Positions 1 to 9,660 are shown, counted from the first letter of the stretch. The stretch is 64,000 nt of DNA from Aliamphritea hakodatensis (GCF_024347195.1 NZ_AP025281.1:3782001-3846000), one strand, 5' to 3'. Made by a program: numbers and translations. Notes: generated by a model not told the origin, from the letters alone.

Positions 1-865
1 CCAGCTCCCGCTCCCGGGCCCCCTGGGACTTATCTCCGTGCACGGCTTTGGTATTCAGGCCGTCCGCGGTCAGCTCCCGGGCCAGATAATCCGCCGCCTG
101 TTTGGTACGGGTAAACACCAGCACCTGTTGCCAGTTATTGCTGCCAATCAGATATGACAACAGTGGGTGCTTTTTCTCCGCATCCACTTCATAAATTTTC
201 TGTTCCACGCCCTCTGCCGGGCTGTTACGGGTATCAATCTGGAGAATTTCAGGATCGTTCAGTAAGCTCTTGCTGAGCTTGAAAATGGCATCATCAAAGG
301 TGGCAGAAAACAGCAGGGTCTGGCGCTGTTCTGGCAGTTTTTTCAGCAACTGACGGATTTCACCGATGAATCCCATGTCCAGCATCCGGTCGGCTTCATC
401 AAAGACCAGGCTTTCTACCCGGCTTAAATCCACCGCCCCTTTGTAGATAAGATCCAGCAACCGCCCGGGGGTCGCCACCAGCAGATCGACACCTTCCTGC
501 AGCGCTGCTATCTGCACATTCAGGCTGGCACCGCCATACACCAGACAACTGCGAACACCGGTGCCTGCCCCGTAGTCCCTGGCGCTCTTAAACACCTGCT
601 GGGCAAGCTCTCTGGTCGGCGTCAGAATCAGTACGGCCGGCATGGTATCACCGCGCTTATCTGAGCTGTTTTGTGCCATTAACCGCTGCACCAGCGGCAA
701 CACAAATGCCGCCGTTTTACCGGTGCCGGTACGGGCACCGGCCATCACATCCTGCCCGTCAAGAATCAGGGGAATGGCCGCTGTCTGTACCGCTGTTGGC
801 TGCGCATATCCCCGTTCGTGAAGGGTATCCGCCAATACCTGATGCAATCCCAGTTCTGTAAACAC
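1..865 (-). CDS. DEAD-box ATP-dependent RNA helicase, RhlE-like (C-terminus cut by window edge)
   Basis: About 288 codons run from a GTG at 865 off the left edge. Conserved helicase motifs appear in order: a Q-motif region (GYAQPTAVQ), Walker A (ARTGTGKT), PTRELAQQ, TPGRLLD, DEADRMLDMGF, the SAT motif (LLFSATF) and the start of the second RecA lobe (VLVFTRTK). Such proteins unwind short RNA duplexes in ribosome assembly or RNA turnover in the cytoplasm. The start fits the N-terminus of RhlE-type helicases and has a purine-rich AGGACAGG just upstream. The gene is divergent from the nap operon. The truncated C-terminal tail, which separates RhlE, RhlB and SrmB types, is not visible, so the subfamily is uncertain. 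Confidence 0.9.
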   Translation of the reverse strand, partial: MFTELGLHQVLADTLHERGYAQPTAVQTAAIPLILDGQDVMAGARTGTGKTAAFVLPLVQRLMAQNSSDKRGDTMPAVLILTPTRELAQQVFKSARDYGAGTGVRSCLVYGGASLNVQIAALQEGVDLLVATPGRLLDLIYKGAVDLSRVESLVFDEADRMLDMGFIGEIRQLLKKLPEQRQTLLFSATFDDAIFKLSKSLLNDPEILQIDTRNSPAEGVEQKIYEVDAEKKHPLLSYLIGSNNWQQVLVFTRTKQAADYLARELTADGLNTKAVHGDKSQGAREREL

Positions 866-1045
866 TTACCTGTCCTATACTGAAGTTTTTAAGCTGTGTC
901 CGGGCTGCTGTATCCGGCACCTGAAACACATAAAAAGCTCATAAAAATATTGCTGTCTGTAAGTGTATCAGCTTCCCGCTGACAGGGCTCAGAAGTGTCT
1001 GATTCCACTGATAATTCCCGCAGCCTCATACTTAAGTTGCAACAA

Positions 1046-1059
1046 TTGACCCAGATCAA
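1046..1059 (+). promoter_or_regulatory. FNR/Anr-type site upstream of nap
   Basis: The sequence TTGACCCAGATCAA matches the FNR consensus TTGAT-N4-ATCAA at 9 of 10 defined positions. It lies about 90 bases before napE, so the operon is probably induced under low oxygen. The rest of 866-1150 is the divergent promoter region shared with the helicase; no other clear element was seen in it. Confidence 0.6.
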
Positions 1060-1150
1060 GTTTCCCGTCTGAAACCGTTGATGCACGTCAAGACCCCCAA
1101 TGACCCTTCTGCTAGCATGGTTTTACGCATTTTTCTTGGAAGCCAAAACG

Positions 1151-1339
1151 ATGAAAGAAGCAACAAGTACTACACCGCAGGAACAGTCCCGCGGAGAAGA
1201 AAGTTCTCAGTTTGCAGAGACCCGGGCGTTTCTGTTTTTAACCGGGGTTATCGCACCAGCGGTGGCCGTATCCGTTGTTGTCGGTTACGGATTCATTGTC
1301 TGGATTTCCCAGATCCTGACCGGACCTCCGGGAAGTTAA
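1151..1339 (+). CDS. napE: NapE, small membrane protein of the periplasmic nitrate reductase system
   Basis: 62 residues. A charged, Gln/Glu-rich N-terminus is followed by one hydrophobic membrane segment (about residues 24-54, FLFLTGVIAPAVAVSVVVGY), the layout of NapE. Its exact role in Nap function is not established. The ATG at 1151 is preferred to an upstream in-frame start at 1100 because the shorter form has the usual NapE length and GGAAG precedes it. It is the first gene of napEFDAGHBC. Confidence 0.8.
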   Translation: MKEATSTTPQEQSRGEESSQFAETRAFLFLTGVIAPAVAVSVVVGYGFIVWISQILTGPPGS

Positions 1340-1343
1340 CCCT

Positions 1344-1847
1344 ATGGTCGATCTGAGCCGTCGGGCACTCTTCAGAGGTAGAGTGTCCAGAGATCAAGCC
1401 GGAAAGCCTCTTCGCCAGAACCTTCCCTGGATCAAGGATGAGCAGCTGTTCCTTGCCGACTGTCACCGCTGTGACGCCTGCATCAAACAGTGCGAAACCC
1501 AGATCATTACACGGGGTGACGGCGGTTTCCCGACAATCGATTTCAGCCGCGGCGAATGCACCTTTTGCTATCAGTGCGCCAGCGCCTGTGACCAGCCACT
1601 TTTCTGGCCGGAAACAGAACAGCCCTGGACACAAACCATAGAAATCGGTGCCAAGTGCCTGACCAACAGCGGCGTAGAATGCCGCAGCTGTGAAGACAGC
1701 TGTGAACCTTACGCCATCAGTTTCCGCCCACGGCGGGGCCAGGTCAGTCCCCCTCAGATCGACACCGACCAATGTAACGGCTGTGGCGCCTGCATCCGCA
1801 CCTGCCCCGGCAATGCCATCACAATCAATCATGGAGTCCAGCTATGA
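1344..1847 (+). CDS. napF: NapF, ferredoxin-type protein
   Basis: 167 residues with four Cys clusters: CHRCDACIKQC, CTFCYQCASAC, a variant CRSCEDSC and the C-terminal CNGCGACIRTC. NapF is a cytoplasmic iron-sulphur protein that interacts with NapA and is thought to help its maturation. The third cluster departs from a plain CxxCxxC pattern. It starts 4 bases after napE stops and overlaps napD by 4 bases (ATGA), so the genes are translationally coupled. Confidence 0.93.
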   Translation: MVDLSRRALFRGRVSRDQAGKPLRQNLPWIKDEQLFLADCHRCDACIKQCETQIITRGDGGFPTIDFSRGECTFCYQCASACDQPLFWPETEQPWTQTIEIGAKCLTNSGVECRSCEDSCEPYAISFRPRRGQVSPPQIDTDQCNGCGACIRTCPGNAITINHGVQL

Positions 1848-2113
1848 ACGCGCAACAGGATGATTCGTATCACGACGACAAGGACCTGCATATCGCCAGT
1901 CTGGTCGTCATGAGCCACCCCGATCATCTGCAACAGGTACAAGACAAGATTTGCAGTATCCCCGGAACGGAAATTCCTAACTCCACGCCAGAGGGAAAAA
2001 TGGTCGTCGTGCTGGAAGCTGACGATCAGGCCCAGTTACTGGACCGGATCGATCACATCCAGGGATCAGATCACATTCTTTCAGCGTCACTGGTGTACCA
2101 CCACATCGCGTGA
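1844..2113 (+). CDS. napD: NapD, chaperone for NapA export
   Basis: 89 residues, the normal NapD size. The core begins IASLVVMSHPDHLQQV and continues with EGKMVVVLEADD, matching the ferredoxin-like fold family that binds the NapA twin-arginine signal peptide and holds back export until cofactor insertion. It sits directly between napF and napA, as in most nap operons. Confidence 0.92.
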   Translation: MNAQQDDSYHDDKDLHIASLVVMSHPDHLQQVQDKICSIPGTEIPNSTPEGKMVVVLEADDQAQLLDRIDHIQGSDHILSASLVYHHIA

Positions 2114-2227
2114 CACTGAATCGCAATACCGAATACCGCGGTTCGCCGCAAAGACAAGAGTGACCCGGTTCCCGCCAGACGGGACAGGGCCAAAAGAATA
2201 AACACAGGTAAACAAGAGAGGATCACC

Positions 2228-4735
2228 ATGAAGGTATCCAGACGTGACTTTGTAAAAGCGCAGGCAGCATCTGCTGCAGCTGTTGCGGCCGGCATCAGCC
2301 TGCCCAGCCAGGCGACTAACCTCATCACTAAGTCTTCCGAGACTGAAGTGAAGTGGGATAAAGCGCCATGCCGTTTCTGCGGCACCGGCTGTTCAGTACT
2401 GGTCGGCACCCAGAACGGTAAAGTAGTAGCCACACAGGGCGATCCGGAAGCTCCGGTAAACCGTGGTCTGAACTGTATCAAGGGCTACTTCCTGTCAAAA
2501 ATCATGTACGGCAAAGACCGTCTGAATACACCGCTGCTGCGGATGACTGACGGCCGCTACGACAAGAACGGCGAGTTCACCCCGATCAGTTGGGATCAGG
2601 CATTCGACATCATGGCGGAAAAATGGAAAGAATCCATCGCCAAGACCCGCAACTCTGAAGAAATGCCTGCCGTCGGTATGTTCGGTTCAGGGCAGTGGAC
2701 TGTCATGGAAGGCTACGCGGCATCCAAGCTGATGAAGGCCGGCTTCCGTACTAACCACATCGACCCGAACGCCCGTCACTGCATGGCATCTGCTGTGGGT
2801 GGCTTCATGCGTACCTTCGGTATCGATGAACCTATGGGTTGCTACGACGATCTGGAACAGGCCGACGCATTCGTGCTGTGGGGCTCCAACATGGCGGAAA
2901 TGCACCCGATCCTGTGGTCCCGTCTGACTGACCGTGCCCTGAGCGCTGATCACGTTAAAGTTGCTGTTCTGTCTACCTTCAAACACCGCAGTTTTGAACT
3001 GGCTGATAACCCGATCATCTTCACTCCACAGACTGATCTGGCGATCCTGAACTACATTGCGAACTACATCATCCAGAATGATGCAGTAAACAAAGACTTC
3101 GTTGAGAAGCACACCAACTTCCGTAAAGGTGTGACTGACATCGGCTACGGTCTGCGTCCGACTCACCCGCTGGAAAAAGCGGCCAAGAACCCGGGTAAAG
3201 GCGGTTCCGACCCGATCACGTTTGAAGAGTTCGCAGAATTCGTCAGCACTTACACTCTGGAATACACTTCCGAGCTGTCCGGTGTTCCGCAGAAGAACCT
3301 GGAAGAACTGGCCAAGCTGTATGCTGATCCGAACCGTAAGGTTGTGTCTTACTGGACTATGGGCTTCAACCAGCACACCCGCGGTGTATGGGCCAACAAC
3401 CTGGTGTACAACATCCACCTGCTGACCGGTAAGATTTCTGAGCCGGGTAACGGTCCGTTCTCTCTGACCGGCCAGCCTTCTGCCTGCGGTACTGCCCGTG
3501 AAGTAGGTACCTTCGCACACCGTCTGCCAGCAGACATGGTTGTGAAGAAGAAGCCGCACCGTGATATCGCTGAGAAGATCTGGAAACTGCCTGAAGGCAC
3601 CGTGCCTGCAAAAGTCGGTTACCACGCTGTCCTGCAGAACCGCATGCTGAAAGACGGCAAGCTGAACTGCTACTGGGTCATGTGTAACAACAACATGCAG
3701 GCAGCACCAAACATGAATGAAGAAGGCCTGCCAGGTTACCGCAACCCGGCTAACTTCATCGTGACATCTGACCCGTACCCAACGGTGACTGCACAGGCAT
3801 CTGACCTGATTCTGCCAACGGCTATGTGGGTAGAGAAAGAAGGTGCATACGGTAACGCTGAACGCCGTACCCAGACCTGGTACCAGCAGGTACCGCCTGC
3901 AGACGGAGCTAAATCCGACCTGTGGCAGCTGGTTGAGTTCTCCAAGCGCTTCAAGGTTGAAGAAGTATGGCCTGATGCCCTGCTGGCAGCCATGCCTGAA
4001 TACCGCGGCAAGACCCTGTACGACATCCTGTACAAGAACGGCCAGGTTGATAAATTCCCGCTGTCTGATCTGCCGGAAGGCCAGATCAACGATGAAGCTT
4101 ACGACTTCGGTTTCTACGTACAGAAAGGTCTGTTCGAAGAATACGCAGAGTTCGGCCGTGGCCACGCCCACGATCTGGCACCTTACGACATGTACCACAA
4201 AGCCCGCGGTCTGCGCTGGCCGGTAGTTGACGGCAAAGAAACCCTGTGGCGTTTCCGTGAAGGTTACGACCCGTACGTGGAAGCCGGCAGCGAAGTACAG
4301 TTCTACGGTAAGAAGAAAGACAAGCGTGCGATCATCTTCGCCCTGCCTTACGAACCTGCTGCAGAATCTCCGGATGAAGAATACAACCTGTGGCTGTCCA
4401 CTGGCCGGGTTCTGGAACACTGGCACACTGGCACCATGACCCGCCGGGTACCTGAGCTGTACCGGGCCTTCCCGGACAGCGTGGTATACATGCACCCGGA
4501 AGACGCCAAGAAGCGCAAACTGCGCCGTGGTGATGAAGTTCGGGTGGCCTCCCGCCGTGGCGAAATTACTACCCGGGTTGAAACCCGTGGCCGTAACCGT
4601 CCGCCGGAAGGTCTGGTATTCATGCCATTCTTCGATGCCAAGCAGTTAGTTAACCGTCTGACACTGGATGCAACTGATCCGCTGTCAAAAGAAACTGACT
4701 ACAAGAAGTGCGCTGTGCGCATCGAGAAGGTTTAA
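2228..4735 (+). CDS. napA: NapA, catalytic subunit of periplasmic nitrate reductase
   Basis: 835 residues, full length. It reduces nitrate to nitrite in the periplasm with a Mo-bis-MGD cofactor and one [4Fe-4S] cluster. A Tat signal (SRRDFVK followed by an Ala-rich stretch) opens the protein. The cluster motif CRFCGTGC with a later Cys in NCIKGYF follows at about residues 46-83. NARHCMASAVGG near residue 183 supplies the Cys ligand to molybdenum. AGGATCACC with 8-base spacing precedes the ATG. The C-terminal cofactor-binding region (RVLEHWHTGTMTRR) is intact, with no frameshift. Confidence 0.98.
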   Translation: MKVSRRDFVKAQAASAAAVAAGISLPSQATNLITKSSETEVKWDKAPCRFCGTGCSVLVGTQNGKVVATQGDPEAPVNRGLNCIKGYFLSKIMYGKDRLNTPLLRMTDGRYDKNGEFTPISWDQAFDIMAEKWKESIAKTRNSEEMPAVGMFGSGQWTVMEGYAASKLMKAGFRTNHIDPNARHCMASAVGGFMRTFGIDEPMGCYDDLEQADAFVLWGSNMAEMHPILWSRLTDRALSADHVKVAVLSTFKHRSFELADNPIIFTPQTDLAILNYIANYIIQNDAVNKDFVEKHTNFRKGVTDIGYGLRPTHPLEKAAKNPGKGGSDPITFEEFAEFVSTYTLEYTSELSGVPQKNLEELAKLYADPNRKVVSYWTMGFNQHTRGVWANNLVYNIHLLTGKISEPGNGPFSLTGQPSACGTAREVGTFAHRLPADMVVKKKPHRDIAEKIWKLPEGTVPAKVGYHAVLQNRMLKDGKLNCYWVMCNNNMQAAPNMNEEGLPGYRNPANFIVTSDPYPTVTAQASDLILPTAMWVEKEGAYGNAERRTQTWYQQVPPADGAKSDLWQLVEFSKRFKVEEVWPDALLAAMPEYRGKTLYDILYKNGQVDKFPLSDLPEGQINDEAYDFGFYVQKGLFEEYAEFGRGHAHDLAPYDMYHKARGLRWPVVDGKETLWRFREGYDPYVEAGSEVQFYGKKKDKRAIIFALPYEPAAESPDEEYNLWLSTGRVLEHWHTGTMTRRVPELYRAFPDSVVYMHPEDAKKRKLRRGDEVRVASRRGEITTRVETRGRNRPPEGLVFMPFFDAKQLVNRLTLDATDPLSKETDYKKCAVRIEKV

Positions 4736-4761
4736 CGCCTGGCGCGTTAAGAATCTGATTA

Positions 4762-5550
4762 ATGAAGCAGACCATGGACAAGCAGCGCCGCTCTGAATCA
4801 TCCGCCAGCAAGGCACCGGCAAGACGTCAGTTTTTCACTGACGTCGCCCGCGGTGCCTCTGCTGCCGGCATGATTGGCCTGGGCCTTACCGCCTGGGCAA
4901 GCAGCGCAAAGCGCAGTGATCCTCAGGCAATCCGCCCACCCGGCGCATTGTCCGGCGATGACTTCCTGAATGCTTGTCTGCGGTGTGGTTTGTGCGTGGA
5001 AGACTGTCCTTACGACACCCTGAAGCTGGCAACTTTATTCGATCCGGCCCCCAGCGGTACCCCCTGGTTTGAAGCCAGAAAAGTACCCTGCGAGATGTGT
5101 GAAGATATTCCCTGTGTAGCCGCCTGCCCCAGTGGCGCGCTGGACCCTGCACTGAAGAATATCGACGACGCCCGCATGGGCACCGCGGTGCTGATCGATG
5201 AAAAGAACTGCCTGAACTTTCAGGGCCTGCGTTGCGATGTCTGCTACCGGGTATGCCCGTTAATTGACGAGGCCATTACTCTGGAGCGGCAGCGTAACAG
5301 TCGTACCGGCAAGCATGCGTTATTCATTCCGACCGTTCAGTCCGATGCCTGCACCGGCTGCGGTAAATGTGAAGAAGCCTGCGTACTGGATGAAACCGCT
5401 ATAAAGGTCCTGCCACTGGAACTCGCCAGTGGCACCCTTGGCCAGCACTACCGGCTGGGCTGGGAAGAAAAGGCCCGCAATGGCGGCTCATTGGTACCGG
5501 AACAGTTAAAACTGGAAATCCGCAGACCGGAGAACAGCAATGCAAACTGA
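4762..5550 (+). CDS. napG: NapG, ferredoxin-type electron-transfer subunit
   Basis: 262 residues. A twin-arginine-like segment (ARRQFFTDVARGA) and a hydrophobic stretch at about 20-50 suggest Tat export. Four Cys clusters follow: CLRCGLCVEDC, CEMCEDIPCVAAC, CDVCYRVC and CTGCGKCEEAC. With NapH it passes electrons from quinol toward NapC/NapB and NapA. The start at 4762 is kept, but ATG 4774 is equally possible since neither has a strong ribosome site. It overlaps napH by 11 bases. Confidence 0.93.
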   Translation: MKQTMDKQRRSESSASKAPARRQFFTDVARGASAAGMIGLGLTAWASSAKRSDPQAIRPPGALSGDDFLNACLRCGLCVEDCPYDTLKLATLFDPAPSGTPWFEARKVPCEMCEDIPCVAACPSGALDPALKNIDDARMGTAVLIDEKNCLNFQGLRCDVCYRVCPLIDEAITLERQRNSRTGKHALFIPTVQSDACTGCGKCEEACVLDETAIKVLPLELASGTLGQHYRLGWEEKARNGGSLVPEQLKLEIRRPENSNAN

Positions 5551-6424
5551 ACGTCAGGCTAACAGCCGCGTCGGTGCTGAAGCGGCCGCAACACTGGGAT
5601 GGTGGCACGCGCACCGTTTTCTGGTACTGCGCCGGTTCAGCCAGCTGAGCATTCTGGCCCTGTTTGCCGCCAGTTCTCTGTACGGACTGGATATCCTTAA
5701 AGGCAACCTCAGCAGCTCCACAGTGCTGAATACAGTGCCGTTAAGCGATCCGTTTGTACTCGCACAGCTCATCGCCAGTGGTCACTGGCCGGCAGAAACA
5801 GCGTTACTGGGCGGTGCAATCGTCCTGCTGTTCTACATGCTGGTCGGCGGGCGCAGTTACTGCAGCTGGGTGTGTCCGGTGAACATTGTCACCGACACAG
5901 CCAGCTGGTTACGCCGGCGTTTAGGTATCAGCAAAACAACCCGGATATCCAACAGCCTGCGCTACTGGCTACTGGGTTTATCCCTGCTGTTACCGGTAGC
6001 TGGCGGGCTGCTGATCTGGGAACTGGTGAATCCTGTATCCCTGTTACAGCGCGGACTGATCTTCGGTCTGGGCAGTGGCTGGGTACTGATTGCCATGATC
6101 TTTCTGCTGGACTTACTTATCAGCCAGCGGGCCTGGTGTAGCCACCTGTGTCCGATGGGCGCCTTCTACGGTCTGATAGGCAAGCTTAGCGTGATCCGGA
6201 TCAATGCCCGGCACCGTGAACGCTGCGATGATTGCATGGACTGTTACAAAGTCTGCCCTGAACCTCAGATTCTGAAACCGGTATTAAAAGGCGCTGCCAA
6301 TGGCGTCAGCCCGATTATTTTTGCCTCTGATTGTACAAATTGCAGCCGCTGCATCGATGTATGCGCTGAGTCTGTATTTGAAATCAATACCCGATTTACC
6401 ACTGAGGTGGAGAACAAAAAATGA
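5540..6424 (+). CDS. napH: NapH, membrane quinol-oxidising ferredoxin-type protein
   Basis: 294 residues with about four membrane segments, two CxxxCP motifs on the cytoplasmic side (CSWVCPVN and CSHLCPMG) and two C-terminal [4Fe-4S] motifs (CDDCMDCYKVC and CTNCSRCIDVC). It forms the inner-membrane partner of NapG. It overlaps napG at its start and napB at its end (ATGA). Confidence 0.95.
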   Translation: MQTERQANSRVGAEAAATLGWWHAHRFLVLRRFSQLSILALFAASSLYGLDILKGNLSSSTVLNTVPLSDPFVLAQLIASGHWPAETALLGGAIVLLFYMLVGGRSYCSWVCPVNIVTDTASWLRRRLGISKTTRISNSLRYWLLGLSLLLPVAGGLLIWELVNPVSLLQRGLIFGLGSGWVLIAMIFLLDLLISQRAWCSHLCPMGAFYGLIGKLSVIRINARHRERCDDCMDCYKVCPEPQILKPVLKGAANGVSPIIFASDCTNCSRCIDVCAESVFEINTRFTTEVENKK

Positions 6425-6861
6425 AAAACCTATTGCTACTATCTTTAATTGCCTTCCTGTCTGCCCCTGTTGTTGCTGATGAGTTTGGCGATCTGGGCGG
6501 TTCACTGCGCAGCCACGATCTGGAAAGCCAGTCAGCCACCGCAGAGCTGAAAAACTACCCGAAAGAGCATGACGGCCTGCAACTGGATTACGTTCAGCAG
6601 CCACCACTGATCCCGCACTCAATCCGCGGTTATCAGGTGAACAAGAACTCTAACAAGTGCTTAAGCTGCCACAGCTTCAAGAACTACAAAAAGTACGGCG
6701 CAACCAAGATCAGTATCACTCACTTCAAAAACCGTGACGGTGTAGAACTGACTGATGTATCCCCACGCCGCTACTTCTGCCAGCAGTGCCACGTTCCTCA
6801 GGTAGAGGCACCACCACTGGTTGAAAATACTTTTGAGCCTGCCGGCGCAGCCGGCGAGTAA
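6421..6861 (+). CDS. napB: NapB, periplasmic dihaem cytochrome c subunit
   Basis: 146 residues. A Sec signal (MKNLLLLSLIAFLSAPVVA) is followed by two haem c sites, CLSCH and CQQCH, spaced as in NapB. It receives electrons from NapC and passes them to NapA. It is cotranscribed between napH and napC; the ATG overlaps the napH stop. Confidence 0.95.
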   Translation: MKNLLLLSLIAFLSAPVVADEFGDLGGSLRSHDLESQSATAELKNYPKEHDGLQLDYVQQPPLIPHSIRGYQVNKNSNKCLSCHSFKNYKKYGATKISITHFKNRDGVELTDVSPRRYFCQQCHVPQVEAPPLVENTFEPAGAAGE

Positions 6862-6872
6862 GGAGCACAGCC

Positions 6873-7460
6873 ATGCAGTTAATCAAATCGATTTGGCGCA
6901 CCCTGACTCGCCCAGCCGTACACTATAGCCTGGGGTTCCTGACCATTGGTGGCTTTGTAGCCGGCATCATCTTCTGGGGTGGTTTTAACACCGCACTGGA
7001 AATGACCAACACCGAAGAGTTCTGTGTGTCCTGTCACGAAATGCGGAACAACGTGTTTGAAGAGTTGAAGCCAACCATTCACTACTCAAACCGTTCAGGC
7101 GTACGGGCCAGCTGCCCGGATTGTCACGTACCACATAACTGGACTGACAAGATCGCCCGGAAGATGCAGGCATCTAAAGAAGTGTGGGGCAAGATCTTCG
7201 GGACTATCAACACTCCGGAGAAATTTGAAGCTAAACGCCGTGAACTGGCCGAACACGAATGGACACGTCTGAAAGCGAATGACTCGCTGGAATGCCGTAA
7301 CTGTCACGAGTTCGACAGCATGGACTTCACCCTGCAGGCCGGCCGGGCCGCCAAGCAGCACTCCACTGCGCTGGCATCCGGTGAAAAAACCTGTATTGAC
7401 TGTCACAAAGGTATCGCTCACCAGCTGCCTGACATGACAGGTGTGGAAGGCTGGCACTAA
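6873..7460 (+). CDS. napC: NapC, membrane-anchored tetrahaem quinol dehydrogenase
   Basis: 195 residues: one N-terminal membrane anchor (about residues 17-37), then four haem motifs CVSCH, CPDCH, CRNCH and CIDCH, the NapC/NirT pattern. It oxidises quinol and feeds NapB. GGAGCACAGCC precedes the ATG. It is the last gene of the operon, followed by a strong terminator. Confidence 0.95.
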   Translation: MQLIKSIWRTLTRPAVHYSLGFLTIGGFVAGIIFWGGFNTALEMTNTEEFCVSCHEMRNNVFEELKPTIHYSNRSGVRASCPDCHVPHNWTDKIARKMQASKEVWGKIFGTINTPEKFEAKRRELAEHEWTRLKANDSLECRNCHEFDSMDFTLQAGRAAKQHSTALASGEKTCIDCHKGIAHQLPDMTGVEGWH

Positions 7461-7480
7461 GCCGGACAGCCACTGACACA

Positions 7481-7525
7481 ATTGCCGCGCCCTGTTCAGA
7501 ATCAGTGCGCGGCAATTTTCTTTTT
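7481..7525 (+). terminator. Intrinsic terminator of the nap operon
   Basis: Ten-base perfect stem ATTGCCGCGC/GCGCGGCAAT with a 16-base loop, followed by TTTCTTTTT, 20 bases after the napC stop. Confidence 0.88.
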
Positions 7526-7905
7526 GGTCACATAAGTTTCCTGAACTGCTCAAAGTTTCGGCACATTTGTCGTCACAGAGACTGTTTTTTATCAGGGTGT
7601 CGCAGATACACAAGCCGGTGGCTAAAAGAGATAAATTCCCCTGCCCTGAAAATGATTGACTACACCCATTGGAGTCGTCGCATTCTGTTCACGGGAGTAA
7701 ACGCAGTTTTACTTAGTGCATATTGCCTGTAGCCATTGAAAAATTGCCTCAGGATATGCATTATATCGCTGCTTTTTGCTTTGGAGATTCTTGCTAAGAC
7801 GCAACACATTAGAATGCTGCGCTTAACGACCCAATCATTCTGAATGATTACATACAAATACCGGCGCTCTCGCCAAAACGTGATTCTCTAACAGAGGTAT
7901 AAAAG
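7526..7905 (+). other. Intergenic region with fhs promoter and a 17-base palindrome
   Basis: 380 bases without a convincing gene. At 7833-7849 there is a perfect inverted repeat, AATCATTC-T-GAATGATT, about 55 bases before fhs, which could be an operator or an mRNA hairpin. No known riboswitch pattern was recognised. Confidence 0.4.
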
Positions 7906-9576
7906 GTGAATACTGATATCGATATTGCTCGCGCAGCAAAAAAACAGCACATCAGCGAAATTGCTGCGAAACTGGAAATCCCAAACGAGCATATTAGCCC
8001 TTACGGCCACGATAAAGCCAAGGTTAACCTCGACTACATCGAAACTCTAAAGGATCGTCCAGACGGCAAACTGATCCTGGTTACTGCAATCAGCCCGACT
8101 CCGGCTGGTGAAGGTAAAACAACGACTACCGTTGGTCTGGGCGATGGCCTGAACCGTATCGGTAAAAAAGCCATCATGGCACTGCGTGAGCCTTCTCTGG
8201 GCCCATGTTTTGGTATGAAGGGCGGTGCTGCCGGCGGCGGTAAAGCTCAGGTAGTACCAATGGAAGATATCAACCTGCACTTCACCGGCGACTTCCACGC
8301 TATCGGTGCTGCACACAACCTGCTGGCTGCTCTGATCGATAACCACATTTACTGGGGTAACGATCTGGGTATCGACAGCCGTCGTATCGCGTACAAGCGT
8401 GTAATCGACATGAACGACCGCGCACTGCGTGAAATCGCTAACGGCCTGGGTGGCCCAGGTAACGGTTACTCCCGTACCGACGGTTTCGACATCACTGTTG
8501 CGTCTGAAATCATGGCTATCTTCTGCCTGGCATCTGACATGAACGATCTGCGTGAGCGTATCGGTAACATCATCGTTGCTGAAACCCGTGAACGTACTCC
8601 AATCCGTGCTAAGCAGCTGGATGCAGACGGCGCAATGGCGACTCTGCTGAAAGACGCACTGAACCCTAACCTGGTTCAGACGCTGGAAAACAACCCAGCA
8701 TTCATCCACGGTGGCCCGTTCGCGAACATCGCACACGGCTGTAACTCTGTAATTGCAACTAAAGCGGCCCTGAAACTGGCTGACTACGTTGTAACTGAAG
8801 CAGGTTTCGGTGCTGACCTGGGTGCTGAGAAATTCTTCGACATCAAGTGCCGTAAAGCTGGCCTGAAGCCAGAAGCAGCTGTAATCGTTGCAACTGTACG
8901 TGCTCTGAAGATGCACGGCGGTGTTGCTAAAGACCAACTGACCGGCGAAAACGTTGAAGCTGTTCAGAAAGGTTGTGCAAACCTGGCACGTCACATCCAG
9001 AACGTTAAGAAGTTCGGTGTACCTGTTGTTGTTGCTATCAACCAGTTCATCCACGACACTGATGCAGAAATCGCTGCTGTTAAAGCTGCTGCTGCTGAAG
9101 AAGGCGTAGAAGCTATTCTGGCAAGCCACTGGGCGAACGGTTCTGAAGGTACTGAAGAACTGGCAACTAAAGTTGTTGAGATGATCGAAGGCGGTTCTGC
9201 GCAGTTCGCTCCTCTGTACCACCTGGACCTGCCACTGTTCGACAAGATCGAAACAATCGCTAAGAGCATCTACGGTGCTGGCGATGTAGCGGCTGACAAG
9301 ACTGTCCGTGACCGTCTGCACCAGTTCGAAGAGCAAGGTTTCGGTAACCTGCCTGTATGTATGGCTAAGACCCAGTACAGCTTCTCTACTGACATGAACC
9401 TGCGTGGCGCGCCAAGCGATCACACAGTAACTGTTCGTGAAGTACGTCTGTCTGCCGGTGCTGAGTTCATCGTTGCAGTATGTGGTGACATCATGACCAT
9501 GCCAGGTCTGCCACGCGTACCGGCTGCTAACAGCATCCACGTAGACGAAGATGGCCTGATCCAGGGTCTGTTCTAA
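7906..9576 (+). CDS. fhs: Formate--tetrahydrofolate ligase
   Basis: 556 residues, full family length. It makes 10-formyl-THF from formate, THF and ATP in the cytoplasm. The ATP-binding region AISPTPAGEGKTTTTVGL, the EPSLGPCFGMKGGAAGGG segment and the C-terminus ending DGLIQGLF are all present. The start is a GTG with AGAGGT seven bases upstream; the family N-terminus supports it. It is monocistronic, with its own terminator. Codon use is strongly biased, with many repeated preferred codons, suggesting high expression. Its last codons and terminator recur three times downstream. Confidence 0.97.
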   Translation: MNTDIDIARAAKKQHISEIAAKLEIPNEHISPYGHDKAKVNLDYIETLKDRPDGKLILVTAISPTPAGEGKTTTTVGLGDGLNRIGKKAIMALREPSLGPCFGMKGGAAGGGKAQVVPMEDINLHFTGDFHAIGAAHNLLAALIDNHIYWGNDLGIDSRRIAYKRVIDMNDRALREIANGLGGPGNGYSRTDGFDITVASEIMAIFCLASDMNDLRERIGNIIVAETRERTPIRAKQLDADGAMATLLKDALNPNLVQTLENNPAFIHGGPFANIAHGCNSVIATKAALKLADYVVTEAGFGADLGAEKFFDIKCRKAGLKPEAAVIVATVRALKMHGGVAKDQLTGENVEAVQKGCANLARHIQNVKKFGVPVVVAINQFIHDTDAEIAAVKAAAAEEGVEAILASHWANGSEGTEELATKVVEMIEGGSAQFAPLYHLDLPLFDKIETIAKSIYGAGDVAADKTVRDRLHQFEEQGFGNLPVCMAKTQYSFSTDMNLRGAPSDHTVTVREVRLSAGAEFIVAVCGDIMTMPGLPRVPAANSIHVDEDGLIQGLF

Positions 9577-9600
9577 GCTTTAGTAATTTATTACTAAATA

Positions 9601-9629
9601 AAAACGGCGCTTTTAGCGCCGTTTTTTTA
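9601..9629 (+). terminator. fhs terminator (copy 1)
   Basis: GGCGC-TTTTA-GCGCC flanked by A and T runs, ending in seven T. A separate short hairpin TTAGTAA/TTACTAA (9580-9597) lies between the stop codon and this terminator. Confidence 0.92.
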
Positions 9630-9660
9630 TGTCTGAAGCATGATAAACCAGGCATATGAT

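Noticed and set aside
2687..4495. 602-codon minus-strand open frame opposite napA
   Set aside because: Antisense of strongly biased napA codons; no recognisable domain.
7505..7732. 75-codon open frame after napC
   Set aside because: It begins inside the nap terminator, has no ribosome site and an odd composition rich in Arg, Cys and Ser.
8047..9540. 497-codon minus-strand open frame opposite fhs
   Set aside because: Produced by the codon bias of fhs; no ribosome site or domain.
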